A stretch of DNA of 64,000 nucleotides from Pirellula staleyi DSM 6068 (lineage in GTDB: Bacteria > Planctomycetota > Planctomycetia > Pirellulales > Pirellulaceae). The notes below the pieces were generated by a model. That model made no database searches, was not told the origin of the DNA, and was given only the letters and a program-made list of their open reading frames with translations. A program made the translations under genes and the position numbers. Shown here in pieces: positions 1 through 9,383 of this stretch (positions are counted from its first letter, which is position 1; the number at the start of each line of letters is the position of its first letter). The stretch covers positions 1 through 64,000 of the forward strand of contig CAMCMB010000027.1 of assembly GCA_945875845.1 (NCBI GenBank), given 5' to 3'.

Positions 1-171
1 CTTTACACGCGAACGAGTTTACTGATCTACGGGCTAACCCTCGTAAGATCGAATAGCAGCTTGCGGCGTACGACGGAAAATTTACCAACAATTGTCCCGA
101 CCACCCTTGACACAAAACAATACATAGCAGCGAAAGGCGACGATGATAACCAATACTCGTTTGGCAATAGG
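1..171. other. Window edge, no gene recognised
   Basis: This stretch precedes the stop codon of cutC. Open frames exist on both strands but none has recognisable protein character, and the plus-strand ones run on into cutC in antisense. The downstream neighbour of cutC lies outside the window. Confidence 0.4.
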
Positions 172-867
172 CTAGCCCATTGCCAAATAATCTTCCAGTA
201 TTTGGCGAGTCGCCCGAACCCCAATCGAGTCCGGTATCATGTCGTTTGCTTTTCCATCGTTTGGCATGCGAAAGGAACCATGCAACTGCCTGCATCCTGT
301 CCCCGTCAAAATTTCGAACGCGTTGGATGCTAGAACACCGCCCGCGGGAAGAAACTCCACTCGATGACAAGCATGCTCGTTCCATTTTTTGAGGTTGGTC
401 ACGCCGTCGATTGCCCGAAGCGGTCCGCCGCTTGTCAAGATTCGATGAAAGCCAATCGCAACCAAGTCTTCGATGGATTGAATCGGGTCTCGAACGAGAT
501 CAAAAGCTCGGTGCATTACCAGCTCGCACTTTGACTGCAACCTTGCTACCCGATTGAGAAAGCAAGTGTCTAAGGAACCGTCTGTAATAAGCCCACCAAT
601 AGCAATACCGTCCGCACCCAACTGAATAGCATGCTGCGACTCGTAAATCATTTGCTCGATATCATCCTCCGCAAATTCAAAATTACCGGCACGGGACCGT
701 ATCAAGACGATCAGTGGAACCTCGACGGCTTTTCGAACTTCCGTAATCAAAGAGGCGCTTGGGGTAACTCCGCCAACACTTAGGCGTTCGCATAATTCAA
801 TGCGTTGTGCCCCAGATGAAACAGCAATCCTGGCAGCTTGAACTGTGTCAACGCATACTTCGAGCAT
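172..867 (-). CDS. cutC: CutC family protein
   Basis: This is a 231-residue TIM-barrel protein of the CutC family, historically linked to copper homeostasis; the biochemical role is unsettled and some members are proposed to be hydrolases. The N-terminus MLEVCVDT, followed by a GAQRIELCERLSVGGVTPS segment, is the family signature. Further family blocks are VMHRAFDL, ILTSGG and LPAGGV. The length is normal for CutC and there is no signal peptide, so it should be cytosolic. The start is an ATG. It is the last minus-strand gene after the nuo operon, but a heptamer repeat separates it from nuoN, so co-transcription is uncertain. Confidence 0.93.
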   Translation of the reverse strand: MLEVCVDTVQAARIAVSSGAQRIELCERLSVGGVTPSASLITEVRKAVEVPLIVLIRSRAGNFEFAEDDIEQMIYESQHAIQLGADGIAIGGLITDGSLDTCFLNRVARLQSKCELVMHRAFDLVRDPIQSIEDLVAIGFHRILTSGGPLRAIDGVTNLKKWNEHACHRVEFLPAGGVLASNAFEILTGTGCRQLHGSFRMPNDGKANDMIPDSIGVRATRQILEDYLAMG

Positions 868-878
868 CGGCCTAACCT

Positions 879-960
879 ACTTCAGACTTCAGACTTCAGA
901 CTTCAGACTTCAGACTTCAGATCTGCTATCTGCGATTTGCGATTTGAGATCTGCGATTAG
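879..960. repeat. Heptanucleotide tandem repeat array downstream of nuoN
   Basis: Six perfect copies of ACTTCAG (879-920) are followed without loss of the 7-bp phase by ATCTGCT, ATCTGCG, ATTTGCG, ATTTGAG and ATCTGCG (921-955). Period 7 therefore holds over eleven units while the sequence changes. It lies between nuoN and cutC. The ATTTGCG/ATTTGAG units recur in the array upstream of nuoA. Confidence 0.9.
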
Positions 961-977
961 TTAACAGCTAACCCCCC

Positions 978-2465
978 TTACATGACCGCTGGCACAAAGA
1001 ACCAAACGACGGTGAGGACGACACAGATGGTATATGCGACAAACAGACTTGGACGAAAAACTCGCAACGGAACATAGGCATCGCTATTTTCAAACAATTT
1101 GCTGAGCACTCTCCAATAATAACCGGCTGCAATCACTGCGTTGAAGGCCATCAAGATGGCCATCGCGATGCTAAGCGGATCTTTGGTTCCCGCAGCAACT
1201 GTCCCCATGAACACTAGGAACTTAGCCCAAAAGCCCGCGGTCAGCGGCAACCCGATCATGCTGATCAAACATACCGTCATTCCGATGGAAGCCGCAGGAC
1301 GTCGATAAAACATGCCGGACAGATCGCCGACCAATTGCGTTTTGCCGCCCGCCGCCTCGATCTCGCCCAAACAAGCAAAGAAGCCAAGCGTCATCGCGGC
1401 ATACGCAGCCAAATAGGAATACAACACGTTCGGGTCTGCATTTTCCCTGAGCAACGCAGTCATCGCTAACATCAAATATCCTGTGTGGGCCACACTCGAG
1501 TACGCCAACAATCTTCGAAGATTGTTCTGGGCAGACGCAAAGAAGTTTCCACCCAACATCGTCAAGGCCGAACAGACGAACAACACGGGTACCACAATTT
1601 CAAGCGTCTGGCTGTTCATGCCCGTACCCATGATCCGAATCAAAGCGACAAAACCAGCTACCTTTGGCAAGTAACTCATGATGCCAGCCATGGTAAGACT
1701 CGTACCCTCAAACACATCCGGCGCATAAAAGTGAAATGGAACAGCCGTCACTCGAAACGCCAGCCCACACATCACGAGCACCAATGCGAGTGATGTCAAC
1801 CTGTTTGCAGTCGCGAAGTTGCCTTGAATAACCTGCAGGTTGGTCGAGCCAACGAATCCGTATAGATAACTGATTCCCAGCAAAAAGAAGCTAGACGCAA
1901 ACGTACTCAGTAAAAAGTATTTGATCGTCGCCTCCGCACCTGCATTGTCACTTTTGACGATTCCCAACATGATGTAAGTCGGAATACTGATCAACTCGAG
2001 CCCAAGAAACAAAGAGACAAGATCGTTGGATGCACCGACAATTGGCACCGCACCAATCATAATGATCAAGCAACCGTAGTACTCGCCCAAATGGGCCCTA
2101 GGTGCCGTTGACCAAGACATCAAGATCACGATCAAGCCACCCAGAAGCGCAAGTCGCTCAGATGCCAATGCCGAAGCATCGAATCGAAAAAGTCCTTGTC
2201 CCAAATCGTCAGGAACCACCCGTATCCATCCAAGGATTGCAGCAGCCAACAGCAACACGAGAGAAGCAACAGCCATTCCGCTGCGTTGCCCATGCACATC
2301 GCGCGCTTTACCGGACTTGAGCACCAACGAAGCTGCCAGCAGCAACGATCCTCCCAAGATCAATGTGATCGCAGGTGCCATCAGTGCTAATGAGGATTTG
2401 ATTGTTTGTAATGTGTCCACAGTATTGCCAAATTCGAAATGAGGTACAGCCCTTCGCGTTGTCAC
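978..2465 (-). CDS. nuoN: NADH-quinone oxidoreductase subunit N
   Basis: NuoN is one of three antiporter-like membrane subunits of complex I and helps drive proton translocation. The 495-residue protein is almost entirely hydrophobic, with many predicted transmembrane helices. It shows the family blocks LISIPTYIMLG, a conserved lysine helix region (ATIKYFLL), VPFHFYAPDVFEG and LLAYSSVAHTGY. The reading frame opens with GTG, and a later start is possible because the first 28 residues are not hydrophobic. It is the last gene of the operon, 23 bp after nuoM. Confidence 0.96.
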   Translation of the reverse strand: MTTRRAVPHFEFGNTVDTLQTIKSSLALMAPAITLILGGSLLLAASLVLKSGKARDVHGQRSGMAVASLVLLLAAAILGWIRVVPDDLGQGLFRFDASALASERLALLGGLIVILMSWSTAPRAHLGEYYGCLIIMIGAVPIVGASNDLVSLFLGLELISIPTYIMLGIVKSDNAGAEATIKYFLLSTFASSFFLLGISYLYGFVGSTNLQVIQGNFATANRLTSLALVLVMCGLAFRVTAVPFHFYAPDVFEGTSLTMAGIMSYLPKVAGFVALIRIMGTGMNSQTLEIVVPVLFVCSALTMLGGNFFASAQNNLRRLLAYSSVAHTGYLMLAMTALLRENADPNVLYSYLAAYAAMTLGFFACLGEIEAAGGKTQLVGDLSGMFYRRPAASIGMTVCLISMIGLPLTAGFWAKFLVFMGTVAAGTKDPLSIAMAILMAFNAVIAAGYYWRVLSKLFENSDAYVPLRVFRPSLFVAYTICVVLTVVWFFVPAVM

Positions 2466-2488
2466 AAAGGAAGCTGCTTACCGTTGTC

Positions 2489-4156
2489 TTATGGTTGTGA
2501 TTGTGCCAACTGGTCGATATCGGAATGGACGGCTTTCGCGCTTGGTTCCGACACAGACACAATGCGTTTGATGTCGTTCTCGATCAAATCCATCGAATCC
2601 TGCGGTCGAACTCCGATGAAGAGACAAACGCAAGCCAGGGCGATCAAAGGTACGAACTCGGTTGCTTTCAAGTCACCATCCACCTGAGCATGGAACCTGG
2701 ACTTGGCGTCTCCATTGCTACCGAACAAAACTCTTTGAACTATTCTCAGGCCGTACCAAGCTCCTAAAACCGTTCCCACAACTGCAATAGCGGTAAAAAG
2801 ACCTGAGACGCGAATCATTCCTGTCATTGCGAGCAATTCGCCAACAAAGCCATTTAAGCCAGGCAAGCCCGCACCCGCCAAGGTAAAGAAGACCATCATC
2901 ACGGCCAACTTGGGGTAGATCGACGCCAACCCGCAATTTTCATCATTCAGTGACACTGGTCCGCGTCTTTGTTCTAGCATCGCCAAAATCAAGAACATGC
3001 TGCAAGTGATGATCCCGTGATTGAACATTTGGATCGCAGCACCACTGAGCCCTTCACTGTTCATCGACATCAGTCCGAGAGTGATGAATCCAACGTGACT
3101 AATCGAGCTGTATGCTAGGACCTTTCTCAAGTCCGATTGAGAAAGAGCCACCATCGCACCATAGACAATGGCGACGGCTCCTAACCCTCCGAAGAGCATT
3201 TGCGCATAGGTCGACAAAGCCAATGGCGTCAGAGGAATCACAATTCGGATAATCCCAAACACTCCAAGTTTTGCAACGACCGAGGCAATCAACGCGGTCG
3301 TGTTCGGGTGAGCCACGGTGTAGGTCGTCGGCAACCAAGTGTGCAAGGGCAAGATCGCTAACTTGATTCCAAATCCCAACAGCAAAATCCAAACGATCCA
3401 CTGATCTTTGTTTGCTAGAATCGAAACGGAATTAAGAACGTCGCCAGGGGCTGCATTGATCGCAGCTAACTGGCTTTCTTTGGCAATCGCAGACAACAAT
3501 TCGAGGGAGACCGTCGATGGTCGACCCGGTGTTGCGGACTGCAGCGCAATACCGATGAGCCCAATCACCATCGGGACGCTACCCACCAATGTGTACAGCA
3601 GGAATTTACGAGAAGCTGCTACCGATTCTGCTTTATTTCCCCACCCGTTCATCAGCAAGATCAGCGGCAACAATACGGCTTCAAAGAATAGATAAAAGGA
3701 GAGCAGGTCCATCGACAGAAAAACGCCTAGCAACATCGATTGCGTGATCAACATTAACGCCAGATAACTTACTAACCGTTCACGGATTTGTAGTGTGGCC
3801 ATGATCATGGTGACGAAACCCACAATCCCCGTCAGCAGGACGAGCAGTGCGCCAATTCCATCGGCTCCGAACTGCAAATGCCAATAAACGGGATGTCCAC
3901 CCACTGAAACGGGCAGGCGAATATGGAGCCATTCGGGCGCAAATTCGACACGAGGAATTATCGTGGCACCACTTGCTGCGGAATCCGGCACAGCCGAGCC
4001 ACAAACTTGAAACATCAGTAACAAACTGAGCGCAAAAACTAAGCCGGAGGCACCCAGCGCCAATCCGACAAGCGATTCGGCTTTGGATCCAACCAAGAAT
4101 ATGCCAATCCCAACGACGAGCGGCAACAAGATTAACAGCGGAATAAGTAACGTCAT
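2489..4156 (-). CDS. nuoM: NADH-quinone oxidoreductase subunit M
   Basis: NuoM is an antiporter-like proton-pumping subunit of the complex I membrane arm. The 555-residue polytopic protein contains LLSFYLFFEAVLLPL with the family glutamate, ILPLHTWLPTTYTVAHPNTT and VLAYSSISHVGF, all diagnostic of NuoM/ND4. The final 40 residues are a polar cytoplasmic tail. The start is an ATG, 12 bp beyond the nuoL stop, consistent with one polycistronic transcript. Confidence 0.97.
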   Translation of the reverse strand: MTLLIPLLILLPLVVGIGIFLVGSKAESLVGLALGASGLVFALSLLLMFQVCGSAVPDSAASGATIIPRVEFAPEWLHIRLPVSVGGHPVYWHLQFGADGIGALLVLLTGIVGFVTMIMATLQIRERLVSYLALMLITQSMLLGVFLSMDLLSFYLFFEAVLLPLILLMNGWGNKAESVAASRKFLLYTLVGSVPMVIGLIGIALQSATPGRPSTVSLELLSAIAKESQLAAINAAPGDVLNSVSILANKDQWIVWILLLGFGIKLAILPLHTWLPTTYTVAHPNTTALIASVVAKLGVFGIIRIVIPLTPLALSTYAQMLFGGLGAVAIVYGAMVALSQSDLRKVLAYSSISHVGFITLGLMSMNSEGLSGAAIQMFNHGIITCSMFLILAMLEQRRGPVSLNDENCGLASIYPKLAVMMVFFTLAGAGLPGLNGFVGELLAMTGMIRVSGLFTAIAVVGTVLGAWYGLRIVQRVLFGSNGDAKSRFHAQVDGDLKATEFVPLIALACVCLFIGVRPQDSMDLIENDIKRIVSVSEPSAKAVHSDIDQLAQSQP

Positions 4157-4168
4157 GAGTGTTGCAGG

Positions 4169-6121
4169 TTATCGAGTAGCGATCCAAACAGCGACGGCAG
4201 CAATCCCGACAGCAGTAATAAAAGAATAGCCGGGAACACGTCCGTTTTGAAAGCGTTGACCCACGAGCCCGAATAGTCGCGGGACCGAAGCGATTTGCAT
4301 CGCTAAACTATCGAGAACGTTGGTGTCGAACCAACCAAGAATTCTGGCAAACCACTCTAAGGGAGCGACGATCGCTGCATTGTAGAGCCAATCGATGTAA
4401 AGGCGATTGCGGCCAAACTCGGCGAAGGATGTCCACGCACTACTTGCCGAAGTGCTTGGTTCGACCTTCGACAAAGCGTACCCGATTCCAATGCCCACAA
4501 CCGCTAAAATACCCGATAAAATCATGACCCAATATTGCTCATGGTGTTCGCCATGTGACATCAGTGCAGGTGTTTGTTCGAGGTACTTGGCGAGCGCACC
4601 GGTGGGGCCCAGTAACAACCCGGCCAAGGTCGCACCAACCGCAAGAACCACCATTGGCACAAGCATCACATTGGTTGCCTCGTGTGCATGATGTCCGGCT
4701 TCTGCAGGCAGCTTTTCTGCTCCTAGAAACGTTTTGAAGTAGGCGCGAGAAGTGTAGACGGCGGTCATTAATGCCGTTACAAAACCAATACCCAGTAATA
4801 TTGAGAACTGCGTTCCATATTCGCCATCTTTGCTTGCATCCGCGAGAATAGCTAGAATTCCGTCCTTGCTGAAAAAACCAGCTAAGGGGAACAAACCAGC
4901 CAGGGCAGCCGCACCGATCAAAAACAGAATATTGGTTTTTGGCAAGACTTTTCGAAGTCCCCCGAAACGACGCATATCGATCACGTCACCCATCGCATGC
5001 ATGACATTGCCCGCAGCTAAAAACAGCAAGGCTTTAAAAAAAGCATGGGTGATCAAGTGGAACATGGCTGCCACCACCGCAACGACCATCAGTTCCTTAA
5101 TTGCGCCTGCACCCAACGCCATAAACAGATATCCAAGTTGACTCACGGTGGAATAAGCCAAAACACGTTTCAGGTCATCTTGGAAAAGTGCCATCCAGGC
5201 CGCGATGAACGCGGTGATCCCACCCAACCAAGCGACGGTGCTCAGCACTGCCGGCGTAAACTCAAGCAACGGAGACAAGCGAGCCATCAAGTAAACGCCT
5301 GCTGTCACCATCGTTGCGGCGTGAATCAACGCCGAAACCGGAGTTGGACCCTCCATCGCGTCCGGTAGCCAGACGTGGAATGGAAACTGCGCGGATTTGC
5401 CGATCGCTCCAATCATCAACAAGAAGCCAATCGTCGTGAGCAACTCAGGATGATCTCGAACAATAAACGGAACGGCTTTGAAAATAGTATCGAAGTTCAA
5501 GCGTGCAAAAAAACCGTTGGATGCACCTATTTCCGTCTGGCCAACCGTGTAAGCCAACAGCAGGATTCCAAACAAGAAAAAGCAGTCCGCGATGCGGTTG
5601 ACAAGAAACGCTTTGGTGGCTGCACGTGCAGCGCTCGGCTTGCGGAACCAAAAACCGATCAACAAATAGGAACAGGTTCCTACGCCTTCCCAAAACGCAT
5701 ACAGCATCAGTAGATTGTGGGACAACACAAGCATCGTCATAGAAAACACGAACCCGCAAAAGACTGCGTAGTACCGAGCAAAACCAGGGTCATCGTGCAT
5801 GTAGTCTTTGGAATAGACGGCTATCATGGCAGAGATACACGTCACGACCGTCAGAAGCGACAGGCACAGCGTGTCCACTTTCAGCGATATATCCAGCGTC
5901 AAACCGCCTACATTGAGGTAGCGATATCCCTCGAATGTTGTCCCGCTGTCGCCTTGCGCGCCGAAAGCGACTAGACAGATTGTAAAGAGGGCAGCGAACA
6001 GCAACGAGATGATAGCAGGCAGGTGAGCAATCTTGCGATCACCCCGAAAAGCCAACACCGTACAGATAACGCAACCCACAAGTGGGGCTATCGGTACCAT
6101 CCAAGCGAACAAACTAAACAT
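4169..6121 (-). CDS. nuoL: NADH-quinone oxidoreductase subunit L
   Basis: NuoL is the distal antiporter-like subunit of complex I and carries the long lateral helix. At 650 residues it has the usual length. It contains LMLYAFWEGVGTCSYLLIGFW, FPFHVWLPDAMEGPTPVSAL and VLAYSTVSQLGYLF, the NuoL/ND5 signatures. A His-rich segment (AGHHAHEATN, GEHHEQYW) lies in the C-terminal third. The ATG start overlaps the nuoK stop by 8 bp, so translation is probably coupled. Confidence 0.97.
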   Translation of the reverse strand: MFSLFAWMVPIAPLVGCVICTVLAFRGDRKIAHLPAIISLLFAALFTICLVAFGAQGDSGTTFEGYRYLNVGGLTLDISLKVDTLCLSLLTVVTCISAMIAVYSKDYMHDDPGFARYYAVFCGFVFSMTMLVLSHNLLMLYAFWEGVGTCSYLLIGFWFRKPSAARAATKAFLVNRIADCFFLFGILLLAYTVGQTEIGASNGFFARLNFDTIFKAVPFIVRDHPELLTTIGFLLMIGAIGKSAQFPFHVWLPDAMEGPTPVSALIHAATMVTAGVYLMARLSPLLEFTPAVLSTVAWLGGITAFIAAWMALFQDDLKRVLAYSTVSQLGYLFMALGAGAIKELMVVAVVAAMFHLITHAFFKALLFLAAGNVMHAMGDVIDMRRFGGLRKVLPKTNILFLIGAAALAGLFPLAGFFSKDGILAILADASKDGEYGTQFSILLGIGFVTALMTAVYTSRAYFKTFLGAEKLPAEAGHHAHEATNVMLVPMVVLAVGATLAGLLLGPTGALAKYLEQTPALMSHGEHHEQYWVMILSGILAVVGIGIGYALSKVEPSTSASSAWTSFAEFGRNRLYIDWLYNAAIVAPLEWFARILGWFDTNVLDSLAMQIASVPRLFGLVGQRFQNGRVPGYSFITAVGIAAVAVWIATR

Positions 6122-6605
6122 GGGTGACGCCCTCCGGAGTGCGAGCGTTTATGCGTTCGGCGATTTCACCGGTGACAGCATCGAAATTGGCTGGGACAGG
6201 TAATTCCATCGGATCCAATCCGGATGGAGTCAGTTTTGGAAATTCTTGCTCGTTGTGTTCCATCGATACAGCAGACTCGAACTCCTTAGGAACGATCGTT
6301 TCGCTTAACTCGTCCCAGACCTTGATGTCAAGCGTTGCCTTGCGTCGGAACAAGGAGACGACAAGCGCCAATGCAATTGCTGCTTCGCAAGCGGCAATGG
6401 TCAGAACCATGATTGCCAAGACTTGACCTTGGAAATTCTGATGGTGCCTCGAGAACGCGATCAGATTAATACTGACACCCGAGAGCATCATCTCCAACGA
6501 CAAAAACATCAAAATCAGTGATCTTCGCGTCAGAAACCCGACCATACCAAGTACAAAAAGAACGCCGCCAAAAACGAGCAAGTTCTGTGTCAAAATGTCG
6601 TTCAC
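6114..6605 (-). CDS. nuoK: NADH-quinone oxidoreductase subunit K with C-terminal extension
   Basis: The first ~100 residues are a typical NuoK/ND4L: three membrane helices with the conserved glutamates in SLEMMLSGVSINL and AACEAAIALAL. They supply part of the proton path of the complex I membrane arm. About 60 polar residues follow that ordinary NuoK proteins (~100 residues) lack. This tail ends at the nuoL overlap, so it is not a read-through of an annotated neighbour. The start is GTG, overlapping the nuoJ stop by 4 bp. Confidence 0.95.
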   Translation of the reverse strand: MNDILTQNLLVFGGVLFVLGMVGFLTRRSLILMFLSLEMMLSGVSINLIAFSRHHQNFQGQVLAIMVLTIAACEAAIALALVVSLFRRKATLDIKVWDELSETIVPKEFESAVSMEHNEQEFPKLTPSGLDPMELPVPANFDAVTGEIAERINARTPEGVTHV

Positions 6606-7480
6606 GCGGGCTCCTCCGTTGTTCGTTGGGCCAAGGCAAGCGCTCCAATCGTCGCAACCAGCAGCACCGTGCCGGCCAACTCAACTGCGATCAAATAGTC
6701 TGTGTAAAGTGCCCGGCCAAGACCCGCTGTGGTGCTCGGCACAAGCCTCGCACTAGGGGTTGTCTTTTGATAAAACTCCTCTGCTTTCTCCGACCGCAAT
6801 TCCGGGGGGAGACTCGATTGACTGTAAGGTCTTGTTGCATCGACTTGGTTCGAAGCGAATGCCATTTCTCCCGTAACGCACATCGTAATCGTGGTTAAGA
6901 GGACAGCGCCGATGGCAGCTGCCAAAAGTGGGTTTGTTAATTGAATATCGTAGGTTCTTAAATCGGTGTGTTGTGCAAACATCAGCACGAACAAAAAGAT
7001 AATGATCGTCGCTCCTGCATACACGATCATGGTGGCCGCTGCGACAAAGAGTGCGGATTGCATAAACAGAATTCCACAAGTGGACAGAACGGCCGTAGCG
7101 AATCCCAGAGCCGCGTATACCGGTTCACGAGCCACTAAGAAACTAACGCCGCCAGCAGTCGCCACCGTGCAGAAATTCATCAGCATCCAGGACTCAAGTG
7201 TGCTAGGGATGAATCCAAAGGCGAAAACAACCGCTGCCAAGATAGCAACGATCCCAGTTCCAGTAGCAGCTTTCGACTTCACAACCCCATGTTGAATGAG
7301 CATGTATCCGATCGCTCCAAACACGATCGGAGCTAGCATCCATAAATTCCAAGTAGCAACGTCCGTAGGGAGAGCCACCGAAGTCGTTTCGGGAACCGAC
7401 AACGCTTGTGCCATAAAGGAAAAGCCTGGCAAGCTTTCGGCCAACGGGTTCATAGCCATGGAGGTGATTAAGGAATTCAT
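6602..7480 (-). CDS. nuoJ: NADH-quinone oxidoreductase subunit J
   Basis: NuoJ/ND6 is a membrane subunit at the junction with the peripheral arm. The 292-residue protein has an N-terminal extension of roughly 45 residues before its first helix. The family core follows: EPVYAALGFATAVLSTCGILFM, then MIVYAGATIIIFLFVLM, which includes the pi-bulge helix important for coupling. An extra-membrane loop of about 60 residues follows TCVTGEMAF, before the last helix. The start is an ATG 24 bp beyond the nuoI stop. Confidence 0.95.
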   Translation of the reverse strand: MNSLITSMAMNPLAESLPGFSFMAQALSVPETTSVALPTDVATWNLWMLAPIVFGAIGYMLIQHGVVKSKAATGTGIVAILAAVVFAFGFIPSTLESWMLMNFCTVATAGGVSFLVAREPVYAALGFATAVLSTCGILFMQSALFVAAATMIVYAGATIIIFLFVLMFAQHTDLRTYDIQLTNPLLAAAIGAVLLTTITMCVTGEMAFASNQVDATRPYSQSSLPPELRSEKAEEFYQKTTPSARLVPSTTAGLGRALYTDYLIAVELAGTVLLVATIGALALAQRTTEEPA

Positions 7481-7504
7481 ATTAGCGTTCTTGATAGAAT
7501 GGTT

Positions 7505-8125
7505 TTAGCCGTGCCGGCCTCGCCCTGGAGGGGGTGGGCCTTGTTTTGCAGTCGTGGCTTCCACGGAGGCCGGACCCAGTGCACCGCGATTGGTTCGAAT
7601 GGGATCGTTGCCTGAATCAACTGTTTCATCGTAGACGGACAGCAATTTTTCCTTGTCATAGATCATCTCTTGGCGAGTTAAACCCGTCAGGTCATAAATG
7701 CTAGTCAACTCGATTGCGTCGACCGGGCAGGCTTCCTCGCACATTCCACAGTAGATGCATCGCAATTCGTCTATCGTGAACGTCTCAGGATACTTGTCCC
7801 GGTCCTTCCACAGAGGGTCATCCTTGGGTGCCGGTGCAGCGATGATCTCGATGCAGTTGGCAGGGCAAGCGGTCTGGCACATGTAACATGCCACACATTT
7901 GACACGCCCCGCTTCGTCTCGATTGAGTCGGTGAACGCCACGGTAGTTTGGAGGAATAGTGGGTTCAACTTCTGGGTACTGTCGCGTCGTGGTCTTGCCA
8001 GAAAACGCATGCTTCAGCGCGGTCCCAACTCCCGAAAGAATCGCTGGCAGATACATGGCTTCTACCCAGCCCAGTTTCGGCTCGTCGCCCCATTTTACCG
8101 TCTTTGTCTTTTTCGTACTCGTCAT
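7505..8125 (-). CDS. nuoI: NADH-quinone oxidoreductase subunit I (2x 4Fe-4S)
   Basis: NuoI carries clusters N6a and N6b, which pass electrons to NuoB. Both CxxCxxCxxxCP ferredoxin motifs are intact (CVACYMCQTACP and CIYCGMCEEACP). The protein is 206 residues, with a basic N-terminus and a Pro/Gly-rich tail ending PPPGRGRHG that is not part of the family core. The ATG start overlaps the nuoH stop by 4 bp. Confidence 0.97.
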   Translation of the reverse strand: MTSTKKTKTVKWGDEPKLGWVEAMYLPAILSGVGTALKHAFSGKTTTRQYPEVEPTIPPNYRGVHRLNRDEAGRVKCVACYMCQTACPANCIEIIAAPAPKDDPLWKDRDKYPETFTIDELRCIYCGMCEEACPVDAIELTSIYDLTGLTRQEMIYDKEKLLSVYDETVDSGNDPIRTNRGALGPASVEATTAKQGPPPPGRGRHG

Positions 8126-9315
8126 AGCGTTACCTCACTGGTCACATGAGCCATCGAAGGCCGTCCAGCCGATCGTGGTCTATTGATGGTGAATTGCAAT
8201 TGTCGTGCACTGATCAACGACCCGATAAAAATGAAAATCGCAGTGAATGCCAACAAGTGCTTGGGCAAGTCCAATGTCAACACGACCGCCACACACAACA
8301 GATTGACCAACCCTAAAGGAATCAGGCCTTTCCATGCTAGTCCCATCAGTTGGTCAAACCGAAATCGCGGCAACGCCCAACGAAGCAACATAATAAAGGA
8401 AACGACCATCGCAACTTTGAAAACCAATACAAACGTTCGCAACAACATACCACCCAGTGAGCTGTCGACTGGGCCTGTCAAACCAGGGAAATGCCAGCCG
8501 CCGAAGAACAACAACGACGTTAAGAAGCTCACGGTGATTACGTGCGTATACTCTGCCAAGAAAAACAGAACAAACTTGATGCCGCCGTATTCGGTGTGAA
8601 AGCCACCCACAAGCTCTTGTTCGCACTCCGGCAAATCGAAGGGCAATCGGTTGGTTTCTGCCAAAGCGCTGGTAAAGAAAACGAGCAGACCTACCGGTTG
8701 CCAGAACATGTTCCAGTTCCAAAACGGCCCACCTTGTGCAGCGACAATTTGTTCGATGTTCAGTGATCCGGCGGCCGCGATGATTCCTATGATCGAGAGC
8801 CCAAGCGGAATCTCGTAGCTGATGAACTGCGCACAAGATCGAATCGCACCATAAAGCGAATACTTGTTGTTGGAGGCCCAACCTCCAAGGATAATGCCAT
8901 ACGCGGACAAGGAACTGATCGCAATCATCATCAGGATGCCGATATCGATACCCGGAGCCACGATGTATCGAAAGCCGCTAATGTATTCCGTCGGAACGGG
9001 ACCAAAGGGCATGACAACCAACGCAAACATGGCAGTCATCAAACTAAACGTTGGGGCAATGAAATACAGTAACTTGTAAACGTGTGCTGGGATCGTTTGC
9101 TCTTTCAGAAAGAGTTTGATCGCGTCCGCAATGGCATGGAACAGGCCAAAGGGTCCGACCCGATTGGGACCTAGCCTGTCTTGAACAAACGCAGCAAGTT
9201 TCCGCTCGACGAACGTCATGTACAATCCAAGGAACGGCACGAAGGCGAGAATGACGCCTATGGCAGCAAGCGTCGGCCAAAGCGTCGGCCAAATTTCCTT
9301 GAAGTATTCGAACAT
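8122..9315 (-). CDS. nuoH: NADH-quinone oxidoreductase subunit H
   Basis: NuoH/ND1 forms the quinone chamber at the interface of the two complex I arms. The 397-residue polytopic protein contains FVERKLAAFVQDRLGPNRVG and the charged-loop block ETNRLPFDLPECEQELVGGF, both family hallmarks, plus RFRFDQLMGLAWK near the C-terminus. A roughly 35-residue polar tail follows the last helix. The start is an ATG, and the 3' end overlaps nuoI. Confidence 0.97.
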   Translation of the reverse strand: MFEYFKEIWPTLWPTLAAIGVILAFVPFLGLYMTFVERKLAAFVQDRLGPNRVGPFGLFHAIADAIKLFLKEQTIPAHVYKLLYFIAPTFSLMTAMFALVVMPFGPVPTEYISGFRYIVAPGIDIGILMMIAISSLSAYGIILGGWASNNKYSLYGAIRSCAQFISYEIPLGLSIIGIIAAAGSLNIEQIVAAQGGPFWNWNMFWQPVGLLVFFTSALAETNRLPFDLPECEQELVGGFHTEYGGIKFVLFFLAEYTHVITVSFLTSLLFFGGWHFPGLTGPVDSSLGGMLLRTFVLVFKVAMVVSFIMLLRWALPRFRFDQLMGLAWKGLIPLGLVNLLCVAVVLTLDLPKHLLAFTAIFIFIGSLISARQLQFTINRPRSAGRPSMAHVTSEVTL

Positions 9316-9383
9316 GGATCAGGTAACTGGGTTAGGGTTGGTTGGTGTTGGTAGGTATTTTCGAGCCGCTACGTTTTTGTGTT

